Source of the DNA: Psococerastis gibbosa
Lineage: Eukaryota; Arthropoda; Insecta; Psocodea; Psocidae
Assembly: GCA_963971405.1 (NCBI GenBank)
Contig: OZ020489.1
Coordinates: 29,228,290 to 29,292,289, forward strand
Length of the DNA: 64,000 nt
Direction: 5' to 3'
The notes under the pieces are model-generated. The model made no database searches. It was given only the letters and a program-made list of their open reading frames with translations, and had not been told where the DNA came from. The translations under genes were made by a program, and so were the position numbers. Shown here one piece after another: positions 1-12,063 of this stretch (position 1 is the first letter of the stretch; each line of letters starts with the position of its first letter).

Positions 1-1691
1 TAAATAATACAATTAGTAATAAGGTGGATTAGCGAACAATACAAGGGAAAGGAACATAATAAGATTAATAATTTGATAAATAAATGTACCGATATCTAGG
101 TACCAGCACCTAGTTTAATTATTTACTATTGCTAGTTCGAGCTAAGCCAAGCGCTAATTAGTATCTTAAATTTTATATTTTTTAGCTAACAGTTAATAAG
201 GATAGCTACGACCACGACCACCTATGGTAAATCATATTTTGCCCGAACTATCTTTTCTCAATTTTCCCCATACATTCGATAATTGGAATTATTTATAGGG
301 ACAATTTCCTACGGATTAGCGACATTACGGTGAAAAGAGAATAATCGTTCATGTTGAAGCCATCAACCATTGAATCATTTCAAATAGGAACCTCACTTTA
401 CTTAATTGGCAGATAGAATCTTTTATGGAACTCTATTTCCGTTTTTACCAACCACAAAATATATCATCTGATAGCCTAAGCCATTGACCATGCGAACCAT
501 TTGGTCCCACGCCTTTTTTTAGCAAAACTTCTACACAAAATGTGTTCCTTTGGGTAATCGCAAAAATCACATAAAATCTGCATTATTATAAATTCAAATA
601 GCACTTTCTCTATAAATTCTAATTATAGAATATTGATCTCTGCTCATTCATTGGTAGTAAGTATACCCGTGGCCCATTCCCTTTCCCACATGCAACCTTT
701 TACACATAATTTGAAGACTTACCCTGAGCTTATTCTGTGTGTACCGACACAAATGGCTTATGCAGAGCTAACAAAAGTTTCCCGGGGCTAATTTCCTTAT
801 CTAAACATTATTTTATTGCAAATATGTGAAAACTCAAAGGACAGAGGTCGAGGCCCCTGCGGCGACTCGAAGGGAACTTCGTACTTGCGCGCTCATCCAA
901 ATCAATAAGTTCCGTTTCGCGGCTTAGTGTTGGCTAAACTGGATTAATCCATGTTTAGCGAAGGAAAGTTTTACGCGGGAACTAACTATAGAGAAAAGCC
1001 GTATTTACTTGTTCAGCTCCATTAACAATTGGACTTCCATGCCTTAATTTTGTATGCAGCCCATCGAGCATACAGTGCGTCTTTAAATTAATATTTTCGG
1101 GACCGTACAAATAAAGTCCGATAAACTTTTAGGTACGCTAGAGTGTAAGAGTATTTTATTTCATTTTTAAGGACTTTTTATGGACCCAGGCCTATTTATA
1201 GTAGCCCCATAGGTCCCTTGTCCAATGCCAACGACCCCTTGAATTTCGGACATTATTTGTATTGTTCCCGTATGAACCATTGCCATTGGCAAACTGGTAT
1301 AAGTTCTCAGTCAACCTACACCGGCTACAAGCGATAATGGACAAGCTGAGACAAGCTTACAGTTCACGCAGTGAAACAGGCGAAAGCATGACTTAACCAA
1401 GTACAGATACGAGTCTTTTTTTAGGTACGCTAGCTAACTCATGGACAGTTTCCGATACCCAAGCCTTACAAACGCTTATGTGTCATAACCTTATCATTCG
1501 GAATAGTATTTATACCCACGAACAGATACTATGTATGGTACATTCAGAGCAAAAATTGGAGGAAAAGAATTTAGGACGACGTGGTCAGACCTGAGGTGAA
1601 TAATAATATGCTAGTACATAAACAGTATATGTATATAGAAAGCAATTTGCAGTCAGAATCGTAAAGAACCGGTCCGAGTTTACTCGAACAT
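1..1691. other. No gene seen
   Basis: AT-rich sequence with short degenerate repeats; no coding pattern on either strand. Confidence 0.6.
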
Positions 1692-2524
1692 GCTTTCCAA
1701 TTTATCAATTAGTAGATAAGAGAAAATGAGTACTTTCATGGTAAATAATATTCCTATAGTTCAATTTCGGACATCTCGGGGGGGGGGGGGGGGGGGTGTC
1801 CACCTGACTTCACTAGAGGTTAAGTAAATTCTAGATATAGGTCAGATATTACATTACACTACATTACCACACAGCAATAATGGCAGGGCACGCAATGCAT
1901 TTGAGCGTGAATTTTCATTTTTTTTTTTTTTTTGCACAAACCAAATAGTTTTTTGGGAAAGCTACCTGTCCGGTTTAGTTACTCAATTTAACACCTAAAA
2001 CATGCCTGAAGGTAGAAAGCATCGATGGAAAGGTTTCACTGATAAATTATTTTTTCGTCATTTTTCATTAAAATTTAGTTATTTTTATTTTTTTACGCCC
2101 AGAAGGAAACTATCAAGGGGCAAGTGACCCCGCGCATTTTGTCAGCATTAATAACGACTACAATATATGTGAATTTAAAAGAAATCGTTGGAGCCGTTTT
2201 TGAGAAATAATTTTTTTAGACGTTTTTTAGGAGTTTTTTTAAAAATAAAACCCCCCCAAATTGAGTTCGCCCAAAATAAAAATAAATAGTCTCGAGGTAT
2301 GATTTTTGTGAACCTACATGCAAAATTTCATCAAAATCGGCCGGGTAGTTTGCCTGGAAATCGACGCACAGACAGACAGAGCGACAGAGCGACAGACAAA
2401 CATTTCGTAAAAACCACTTTTTTGGGCTCCTGGTACCTCAAAACGTGCAAATCCGTTGAAATCTCGGAATCGAAAATTTCGACCGTCACAAAGCTTTCCT
2501 TATACTACGTATAAATTGGAAAGC
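1692..2524 (+). mobile_element. TIR element of about 830 bp, copy 1
   Basis: Starts GCTTTCCAATTTAT and ends with the complement (ATAAATTGGAAAGC), a 14 bp inverted end. No coding capacity seen. Copies at 29317-30149 and, reversed, 61188-61727. Contains a poly-G run near 1778-1797. Confidence 0.78.
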
Positions 2525-2668
2525 AATAATGACATTTAAATTAGTAGAGAAAATACAATAAGGCGCAGGGATTAGGTATATTCCAATTTCTTGCGTAGGC
2601 GATATCCTCAGTATTAAATTGGGTTTCAAAAGAATTACAAGCCTAATATATTAAAAAACGTTAATAAA

Positions 2669-2706
<38 letters not shown>
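2669..2706 (+). repeat. AAT trinucleotide microsatellite
   Basis: About twelve AAT units in a row. Confidence 0.85.
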
Positions 2707-2708
<2 letters not shown>

Positions 2709-2734
2709 TAGCTTTCTAAGAAACTTACTACTTT

Positions 2735-2886
2735 TTCTGACCATGCTTTGGAGGACATGTGAAGCAGGCGGTCCCGGGCCTTCCTAGTTGAGTTTATAAG
2801 AAAGGGCTTTATAGCCCTAACTCCGCTAGGTTGGCTTAGTAATAGAACAAAGTCAATATTTATTTATTTTTTTGTTTATTTATTAA
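2735..2886 (+). mobile_element. SINE body copy, head lost
   Basis: Contains GAAGCAGGCGGTCCCGGGCC and CTCCGCTAGGTTGGCTTAG, ending in a TTTATTTATT tail. Confidence 0.72.
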
Positions 2887-3009
2887 ATGAATAATCAGTT
2901 CCTGTTACCCGGGTGTGATTATTTTTGATTACCGTCTCCAACAGTTCCTCAGAAACTAGTCCCATCCTTTTGAGATTGTCTTCAACCTGGTTTTTGTATC
3001 TCTTCCTTA

Positions 3010-3149
3010 GGCGCATATTCCACCAACGTCAATAGTGATATTAAATGGAGTATTGACGTGGTAGCAGACATTAAAGACAGTCTAAAAATGTCTGCTACCA
3101 CGTCAATACTCCATTTAATATCACTATTGACGTTGGTAGAATAAGCGCC
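3010..3149. mobile_element. Hairpin MITE (GGCGC ends)
   Basis: 140 bp near-perfect palindrome: arms of about 60 bp around a short centre (AAAGACAGTCTAAA). TTA precedes it and TTTA follows. Shares the GACGTGGTAGCAGACATT arm motif with other copies. Confidence 0.85.
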
Positions 3150-4707
3150 TTTACGGGTCACAACCATTGCAGTCTCCTCCACTAACAGTACTACCACCCC
3201 AAACTCCCTTCCCACCACTTCATTTCCAACCCGTAAAAGTATTAAATGGCAAATATACCGTATAAGAAAAGACCACAGCACTTAGACATGAACATGCTCT
3301 TCCTATCCGCGGAAGTGGTCAAGCGGATTTATCGTGGCCCCGACCATACTTCGGACTTTAATTGAAATCCGAAGGGTAATTTTTCAAGCACCATACTTTA
3401 CTCCATAGAAAGTACTGGACAAATAAGTATGTTTGTCACACCTACTTTCCTTCTGGATGTGGAATCAATAAATATCAGAAAGTCAAAGGCAGATAGGGCC
3501 TACTTGAAACTCAAATTCCCATCTAGAAGATATCAATAAATACCAATGTACTGAAAGATCCAGAAGACTAGAACCCAATACCGAGCTGTATATTATAAGT
3601 CTCCATAAATTAAAGGTCAAAGACATTGCTGATATGGGGTGGCTATCATAAATTAGCAGACACATGTTGCCATGTAACAGACAGGAAGCTTTCAATGTTT
3701 AGAACCCTGCAGAAAGGCGATCACATAAGAAGACAGCACTGTGCATAAGAAATGAGATAGCTGAAAGGAAAGTTTGTTGACCACAAGTTTGAGTCTTAAT
3801 ACCCTTTGTGTGACTTAAATCCAATTAGGTTACGTGCCGACTTGTATCTTATATAAGAACCAAAGCTTTGGAAATTTAGGTTCAGACCGTATTTTCTACG
3901 GATGTAGTTCGAAGTTGACTGGTTTGCAGTTGTAATCAGGTACGGTACCGTATTAATATATATAGCAGCCATTTTCTTCAATTTTGTATTTTTACTGAAT
4001 TTCATAGAAAACTAAAAGAAATACACCCTTCTTTACATCTAGAGGATTTCGGTTCAGAAAAATTAAATTTCACAAAAAAAGACATGAGAATCGTAGAAGG
4101 GTCAGTTCATATTAAGATAAAAGATCCAAATGTTTTATAAACAAACTGTTTTTTTTTTCGAAATTAAGGCTCATTCGAAGTCCCCCTTCCCCAGGACAGG
4201 AAAGGATAAAAGCATTTAAAACTTATCAGCTATTGTTACACATTGATTGATTTGTTTTTAAAAAAGAATGCCAAATGCGCGGGAAATTCCAATTAATAAA
4301 TTATTGGAATACAATACAAATATGCTTGCATAGTTTTATAATTGAATGAAATACAAATAAACATTAAAATGTTCAGGTTTTCATTTCGGAATTTATTTAG
4401 AATTTACAACTTTCTTGTATAATTACCTGCTGTGATTGGGGTCAATACAAATTATAGCGCCCATGATAAACTTACGGAGCGTCTTCGCTGATTTTTAATG
4501 ATTGGTTGACTTGGTAAGAGCATTCTACCCCGCCACTAGTAATTTTTTAATTTACAGCAACTTTAGTTGACAATCTACACCCAAATGATCAGGTAATTGC
4601 CCAATAAAAGCTAGTATTTTTTTTAAATTTCTACTTAATTAATTTAGTAGGCTAATAATAACAATTCATTTAAATTAAATTAAAATTTGGATCATGCCAT
4701 AGTTAGG
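3150..4707. other. Region upstream of opsin-1, no promoter identified
   Basis: The first exon and TATA box of opsin-1 should be here or further left. I found no match to the GGATTA-19-TATAAAA core or to the noncoding exon of the other copies. Confidence 0.5.
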
Positions 4708-7700
4708 ATGCCCGGACCAAGTTTCAGCGCATACCAGCAGCAATGGGGAGGCGCAAGTGCTGGAGGATTTGGGAACCAGACAGTGGTCGACAAAGTTCTT
4801 CCAGAGATTCTCCATATGATTGACCCCCATTGGTAAGTTTTAATACATAATAAAGTGTTTTTTAAGGATATATACGCGTAGCCTACTGTCAAAAACCGAG
4901 ACGGAAAACAGTGTGATACCATTTAATACTACAATGTATCGAATAAAGCATTGTCTTTATGCAATTAAGTAAGCTCACAGACCTGTTCGGTTAGATAGTT
5001 GTGTAGTTGTGCTAACCTGTCTAGCAACACGAATCATGTCAATTTGAGCATAAGTAGAGGATTTGGCGATTACTGGACTTGTCGGGGCTTGTGGTCCAGC
5101 GGTCAAGACGACGCCCCGGTTAGGCGTAGATCGTGGGTTCGAACCCCGCCAAGCCCAGTTTTTTCCATATCCTCTAATTTCGGCTATAACGAGGAGGTTA
5201 CCTCTTCAACCAAAGTTAATTTAATGTCAGTGTTATATACACCACATAATACTACAATGTAGTGAAACACCAACCAGGCAGCAAATAGAGGGTTAAAGAA
5301 AGTTAGCTGATTGGGATGGAAAATATATTGTAGAACAATAAATAACTCCGCCAACAACTGGGGTCAAAGAAGTCGATTAGTTATTTACCACCACAGATTT
5401 TGTACTACACTGTAATAAATAAAATGCATAATATGCCGGTAATAAATATTATTATTTGTTCATTTGTGCAATATTGAACATGTGCTACTAAATGTATGTA
5501 TGTTTACTTTATGAGTATGTTGCATATATACTGTATTCAGGACATGTAGCGTAGTGGTACGGACTCACACATTAAAATCGCTGTCTGATTCTCTTCAGCC
5601 TGCCCTGGGTTGCAGGGAATCGAATTATTTTAGCACTGAATTGCCAACCTATCAAAATTTAAACGTTTCCGCAACACAGACGTAGCTACCTGAGCAGCAA
5701 ATAATACTCTGCTGACTTAATTAATTCTATCTTGCGTTTTGGCTATTTCTTCACTTCTACTCCAGTTTGCCATCGCTATTAATGCTAATGAAATGTTGTG
5801 ACATTAAAATAAATAGTAAAACCATTAACTTCGAGCTAAAAAAAAATATTTTTGGGCTACTCAATAATGAACGATTTTTTTTCAGTTCGAAACAGTCATG
5901 CCGCATATCATTGACCTTTACCTTTTTACCACATAGCTGGTGCTAACCTCCTGATCAACCGTTATGTGACTTATGTCTGGAAAAACGTACATTTTGCTAT
6001 CTTCCTCCCTTCCTTAAAAAATTTACCATAAGAGCATCGTCACGGACATCAGTAACAACCCCCAAATAATATCGGCCATCATCGTTAGTTTTTAATTTAA
6101 CTATAAAATAGTACTGAAAATGAATTATGATAATTATTAAGATAATTATGGGTGTCACAAGCCTGATTCACTTCGCCCCATGGGGTGACGAAAAATGATT
6201 AAAAAATTCCTCAGCGAAACAATACAAATGTTTCCGCTTAATTTATTTTTCGCTTACCTACCTAAATGTTTTGGTAACCAAAATAAAAATAAATCAGTTA
6301 TATAGCAGCCTAATTTAATGCTCCACACAGGTTTAAAGTTTTAAATTTCTTATATCAGAAATTTATAAGTTGAAAAATAATATTAATTACTCGCCAACTA
6401 ATATGATAATGCATACCAAAATATAAAAATTGGTAGCCGTAAAAACCAAACAATAACGAAATGCGAACAAAACGACATGAAATATTGTCACAACTCCGCA
6501 AACACGGCAAATTTAAAAAAATTCACGCGTGATTCACTTCGCCCCATCTGATTCACTTCGCCCCATTTTACGGTACGTCCCAAATTAAAATTATGATAAT
6601 GCAAAAGAAATTATACGCTACATTCCAAGCTCCAAAGGACACAATGAATCTAGATGTTATTATAAAATACTGTACTATATAATTTCAAATATTATAGGTA
6701 TATAGGGTAGGATTTATTCGAACCGCCCCATGCTTGTGTGTGTGAGTGAGTGTTTTAGTCTTAGGGAATTTTTTCTATCGACCTTGTAACATATTGCAAA
6801 TTTATACTGTTTTTGTTGCTGACCCCTAGTTGAGTGTAAGAGAGGGCCAACTCCGCTAGGGTGGTTTCAGCTATAATAAAGTCATTATTTATTTATTTAT
6901 TATATACGTTTTGTACATCCAGGTACCAATTCCCACCAATGAACCCACTCTGGCACGGAATCCTAGGCTTCGTGATCGGAGTTTTGGGGTTCATCTCCGT
7001 AGTGGGTAATGGCATGGTAATTTACATTTTCTCGACAACGAAATCCTTACGATCTCCATCCAACCTGTTGGTGGTCAACCTGGCTTTCAGCGACTTCTGC
7101 ATGATGTTCACTATGTCCCCCACCATGGTTATCAATTGCTACAATGAGACCTGGGTTCTGGGTAAGTCCGCGCATAGTAAAATACGGGAGGTACAAATTG
7201 TACATATAATACAGTAAGTATGAACTTTTTCCAGAAAGATGCTTTTTTTTTTTTTTTTTGTACTGCACCCGATTCTGTCATATCCCACTAAACTTTCGGG
7301 CGGAACAATGCCGAATATGCAAAATAAGTGAAAAAATCACGTCACTCCTGTAACTCGGAAACCATCAAATTTTTCGAAAACATTAAAATTATCTTCTTTA
7401 AATTTTGAATCACAGGTTAAGTTAATACTAAGCAACCGGCAATGTAAGCCCGCAGGTGAGAAAATTTCTCATTTCTTTTATCTTCGGGTCTGCGGAACAC
7501 AGCCGTTCTCTGTTCACAAAATATTTTGAAATCTCTGCCTTAAATGGCGTAAGTTAAAAATTGGAAAAGTAAACTAAGCATCTACAACCCTGGTGCATTT
7601 AAGTTGGACCACCTTGCATGTTAAATGTTTTTGGTTTTTTTTCATAAACTTCTGATTTAATTAGAAAAAACTTTGTAGCCTACATAGATGGGTGGATAGA

Positions 7701-10700
7701 GGGATCTTTCCTTTATAGAATGTCAGCAATAAATACTGAAACCACTTACTGCCAACATCATTTTTTTTAAATGGCAATTGAAGAGGACAATGAAGTTGGA
7801 CTGAATTAATTTCAACATTTAAGGGCAAACCGGAGTCGCCGATATTCCATTTCTGTGCAAACTTTAATATCTCATGAAATATGGAACCCAGAACAATGAA
7901 AAAATGCTGAATGGGAAGAAGAATTTTTCTCCTAATTTTGATATATCGTATGTTGCAATCATCAATACCGATCGGCTATAGTTAGTGAACTTGATACGCA
8001 AAAAATAACGGTCGCTCAGGAGTTCAAGCTGAAGGAGTCAACTGTGACGAATTGGGGTTGGTTAAGGCCACATACTATACATCAAAATTAGGAGAAAAAA
8101 TTCTTCTTGTCATTCAGCATTTTTTCATTGTTCTGCGTTCCATATTTAATGAGAAATTGAAGTTTGAACAGAAAATGGAATATCGGCGACTCCGGTTTGC
8201 CCTTATCCTGTCCTGGCTAGAAATAATAGATTGAACCTAACGTGGCATTCAGCCTATGAACCTCAAGATTCGTTGGGAAGACATAGATTTTAAAGCAAGC
8301 GGACAAACTTCATTGTCCTCGCAGTGATTCTCTTCAATAGCCATTTAAAAAATGATAGAGGCAGATATTTTAGTATTTATTTCTGTAATTCTAAAAAAGG
8401 ATGATGCCTCTACCCATATAGGCTTATGTAATTTCTTTTTCGAATTAAATCAGAATTGTATTTAAAAAATGTCAAAAACAATTAACACTGGTAAAATTCA
8501 AGGTCCATCTTCAAAGTCCCAGGGTTGTAGTATATGTGTCTATAAAAGAATACCAAGATATAGCTAAGGTGCCCATTCCACCGACCGGCTAGGGCTATTT
8601 ACAAAAACGGTGACGTGGTAGCAGACATTCAAGACTTAGGTGGCGTTTCCACCGACCTCGCATTGCAGAATTGACGGAAATGTTTATTTTCGTCTATGCC
8701 ATAGTTAAAATTGATCAATGATCATACAGTAAAATTACAAACAAACAAACTAAAATTAAAAAATGGCGTCATGGGATATGTCAAGTACAAACATTTTAAT
8801 AGATTTCTATAAATAGAAAAATTCTAATTTCCGTCAATGTCATTTGCATTCTGCAATGCGAGGTCGATGGAAACGCCACCTAAATCTTGAATGTCTGCTA
8901 CCACGTCACCGTTTTTGTAAATAGCCCTAGCCGGTCGGTGGAATGGGCGCCTAACGTCATATCGAAAATACATGAGTACTTGCCTGTAAAAATTTCTATT
9001 TTTCGTTCCACAGGCGCTTTCATGTGCGAACTCTATGCTTTCTTCGGGTCGCTGTTCGGGTGTGGCTCAATCTGGACCATGACCATGATCGCTCTTGACC
9101 GTTACAACGTTATTGTTAAGGGACTGTCTGCCGCTCCTATGACCAACAAGACTGCTATGGCCCGAATTTTCTTCGTTTGGGCGTTCGCAACTCTTTGGAC
9201 AGTTGCTCCACTCTTCGGCTGGAACAGGTGAGTTATTAATAATTTTCAGACGCAGTCACGCGGCACTAAGGGGAAAGAAGAAGAAGACGCAGTCACAGGC
9301 ATCGGTATCTACATCAGAAAAGCGTGGTATTGGCCCTGACTAAACACTCCAATATTTATTCGATCCAATCGAATCCAATCCAATTCAATCGAAGAAATAT
9401 ATTGGAATGTTTATGTTGAAGTATACGATTTTAATCTGAATAATTTAGGCATGGCACTTCCCAATTTTTCTTAGACCCATATTTAGTGTTAATGGAGGAA
9501 TAAGCCATCATGATTTGTACAGTTCTCCTGCGACACTACAAGTCTAAGTTAATGGCTTCGGTGGCAAGGTGGTAGCGCGCTTGTACTTGTACGAGTATCT
9601 ACACATCTTGCGGTCGGAGACGTGTCGTAACTCGACACAAGTACCTATTAGGTGACTTAGTGAGGCGATTGAAGAGGTTAATCGCATACATTCATTTAAA
9701 TTGTTTGTATGCGACTTAACCTTTTTTAAATAATAAAAATAAATAAAAAAGTAAGGCAGGTTTACCAACAGTTCTGCCCACTTGAGTCGTATTCTAAATA
9801 GCTTGATTATGACTATGATTATCTTATGACGAGAACCTCCAGGCTCAATCTCGGTTACCATTATTTGCAGCTTTATTGTTTACGCTGCGGTAGCTCATCT
9901 TACCCACCTGATCTAACTTAAATCCTATTTTTGCAGATATGTACCTGAGGGCAATATGACCGCATGCGGGACTGACTACCTAAACAAAGAATGGTTGAGC
10001 CGTTCGTACATTTTGGTATACTCAGTCTTTGTCTACTTTCTACCGCTCTTTATGATTATCTACTCTTACTTTTTTATCGTCCAGGCTGTGTCGGCCCACG
10101 AGAAGAACATGAGGGAACAGGCAAAGAAGATGAATGTTGCTTCTCTCAGGTCTCAAGAAAATACTGATAAATCCGCCGAATGCAAGTTAGCAAAGGTATA
10201 TAATTATGCGAGTATAGCACAATTAGTTGTAAATTAAATTGCCCCCCTCACTAGAACATACTGTACTTACTTTAGCCGACGCCCGTAGTAAGTGGCAGTT
10301 CTGCCATTCGACGTCTCACCGACGAATATAGTGAGGGAGCCGATACTTGCTTGGGGACGTCTTGGAGGGTAGTGCATGCCAATGACGGTTGTACACGACA
10401 TGACATGGGTTCGCTGGGTCCAACCTCCCGTCTTCGACGCTGGAACATACATCTGTATCAAATTCAAATGCACTGTATTTCCATTAGTAGTACACTACAC
10501 AGTCAACCATGGCGTCCACGTTGAGTTTTTTTTTTTTTTTTTTTAAGTACGTTTTCAGAGTAACGATTTGCTTGCAGGTTGCCCTGATGACGATAGCCCT
10601 TTGGTTTTTCGCATGGACTCCATACCTAGTTATTAACTTCTCCGGTATCTTCGAGACTGCAACAATTTCTCCACTCTTCACCATCTGGGGCTCCGTTTTT

Positions 10701-10868
10701 GCCAAGGCCAACGCAGTTTACAATCCCATCGTCTATGGCATCAGTCATCCCAAGTACCGTGCTGCGCTTGTGAAAAAGTTCCCCAGCTTGATGTGTGGTA
10801 GCGGTGGCAAGGACGATGGGACGTCAGTCGCTTCTGGTGCCACTGGAGTGACTGAAGAGAAAGCATAG
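4708..10868 (+). CDS. LWS: Long-wavelength opsin, divergent copy (opsin-1)
   Basis: Visual pigment, a seven-TM Gq-coupled rhodopsin of photoreceptor membranes. Coding exons 4708-4832, 6923-7161, 9014-9227, 9937-10195 and 10578-10868 join in frame (phases 2,1,2,0) to 375 residues, the usual insect LW length. Visible hallmarks: N-glycosylation sequon N23-Q-T, disulfide cysteines 126 and 203, D150-R-Y, Glu197 (equivalent of bovine Glu181), retinal-binding Lys322 in [13 protein letters not shown], and HPK 336-338 used by invertebrate Gq opsins. All donors are GT. Intron 1 splits codon Trp42 and is absent from the other three copies. Compared with them it changes TM2 (positions 100-109), TM3 (F131, F132), TM4 (171-186) and TM5 (V225, M232). 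The start is the first ATG in frame, just after an AG acceptor-like site; a noncoding first exon and promoter were not found. No frameshift or stop, so it looks functional. Confidence 0.93.
4995..5200 (+). repeat. Repeat carrying a tRNA-like gene
   Basis: 5085-5157 folds as a 73-nt cloverleaf: acceptor GGGCTTG / CAAGCCC, anticodon stem ACGCC / GGCGT, T stem GTGGG / CCCGC with loop TTCGAAC, and a T run at 5159-5164. Position 33 is C, not T, and the apparent anticodon GGT is not used by usual eukaryotic tRNA-Thr sets. The upstream ~90 bp and downstream ~30 bp recur with it at 20386-20590, so it is a repeat rather than a standard tRNA gene. Lies in opsin-1 intron 1. Confidence 0.55.
6829..6903 (+). 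mobile_element. SINE 3' fragment in opsin-1 intron 1
   Basis: AGTTGAGTGTAAGAGAGGGC, CTCCGCTAGG and a TTATTTATTTATT tail; ends 19 bp before the exon 2 acceptor. Confidence 0.66.
8568..8951. mobile_element. Hairpin MITE with a second hairpin in its centre
   Basis: Outer element flanked by direct TAA (8565-8567, 8952-8954), with GGTGCCC / GGGCGCC ends. A second inverted pair with GGTGGCG...CGCCACC ends occupies 8639-8880 at its centre, so one element probably inserted into another. It lies in opsin-1 between coding exons 2 and 3. Confidence 0.83.
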
Positions 10869-11604
10869 TCTACTGCCATTTTCGCTTTACGAATCAACCT
10901 GATATCAATGGTACAAACGATACAATAACAAGAGGTAATTTCAATATTGTATGATATCATGCAACTCCAATTAGAGGTACAGAGCCCTACATATTTAGCT
11001 CTGTAGAAAGCTTCTACAGGCATGTGAATTAAAGAAAAGTAATGTTTTTAGCATATTGGATGGTTAAAATTAGCCAACAATTGAGAAAATAACAAGAAAA
11101 TTTCGAAATCGGACTGGATTTGACTACTGATTCAGATAAATCAGTAGTTTCTGGAACTAAACAACAAGTTTTTAATGTAATTATTTTAAGTTGCAGATAA
11201 CTAAAAATTATAATGAGTGGCACAATCATTAGCAATTTGACATGGCATGACCCATAAACTACAATAGTTATCTTCAACTTAAAATAATTACATTAAAAAA
11301 CTCTTAGTAAAAATAAATCGCATCGGATTTAGGGGGTGTGTGTACCTATATTTTTCTAGCTACCGTATCCTCTTAACAAAAAACTATTTTGACACCATTT
11401 GGGTGGTTTAAAAAAAGAGGAAAAATTACTTCACAACTCAATCCATTCAATACACAACCAATTTGATCACTTGCAATGTCTCCCCTGTTCCAGGATATAC
11501 AATTGAAGTCCATTTTTTTTAAAGAAGTTACCTATTTTGTAAGAGCTTCGAATAATAGTGTTATTAAATAAATAAATAAGCAACATATTTTGTTCTATTA
11601 CTTA

Positions 11605-11746
11605 GGCGGGGTTTCCACATACGTCAATGGTCAATGAGAAATATAAAATTGACGTTTTAGCAGACATTAAAGACATACTAAAAATGTCTGCAACCACGTC
11701 AAAACCATATTTCTCATTGACCATTGACGTATGTGGAAACCCCGCC
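11605..11746. mobile_element. Hairpin MITE (GGCGGGG ends)
   Basis: 142 bp palindrome after TTA; the arms carry the ATGTCTGC / GCAGACAT core of the family and CATACGTCAATGGTCAATG outer arms. Confidence 0.84.
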
Positions 11747-12063
11747 TTTGACAACCTGATTTCATTAATAGTAACATTTCCTATTTGTAAAATTAATTTT
11801 CTTATACCAGTGCGTATAGGTAGAGGCAGAGCTTCAATAGTCATCAAGGGCTACTAGGAGGAACCTGCCTAAATGCGATTAGAAATTCCACTGGTAGCCT
11901 ACTAAGATTTGAGTAACAATTTACCTTTAGAAACATTTACTGGGGATTCCCCAGGGTTCGTCGTTCTCATAAAAGGTTCCTTACATAAAATTACAATACG
12001 ATATGGAGGAAACAATTATTAATTTATTTTTCCATTTTTGTCAATGTTGCTTTGGTTTTAAAA

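Noticed and set aside
5085-5157. Functional tRNA-Thr gene
   Set aside because: Position 33 is C and the unit recurs with flanks as a repeat; kept only as tRNA-like.
9544-9861. 105-codon minus-strand frame in opsin-1 intron
   Set aside because: No recognisable domain; AT-rich low-complexity translation.
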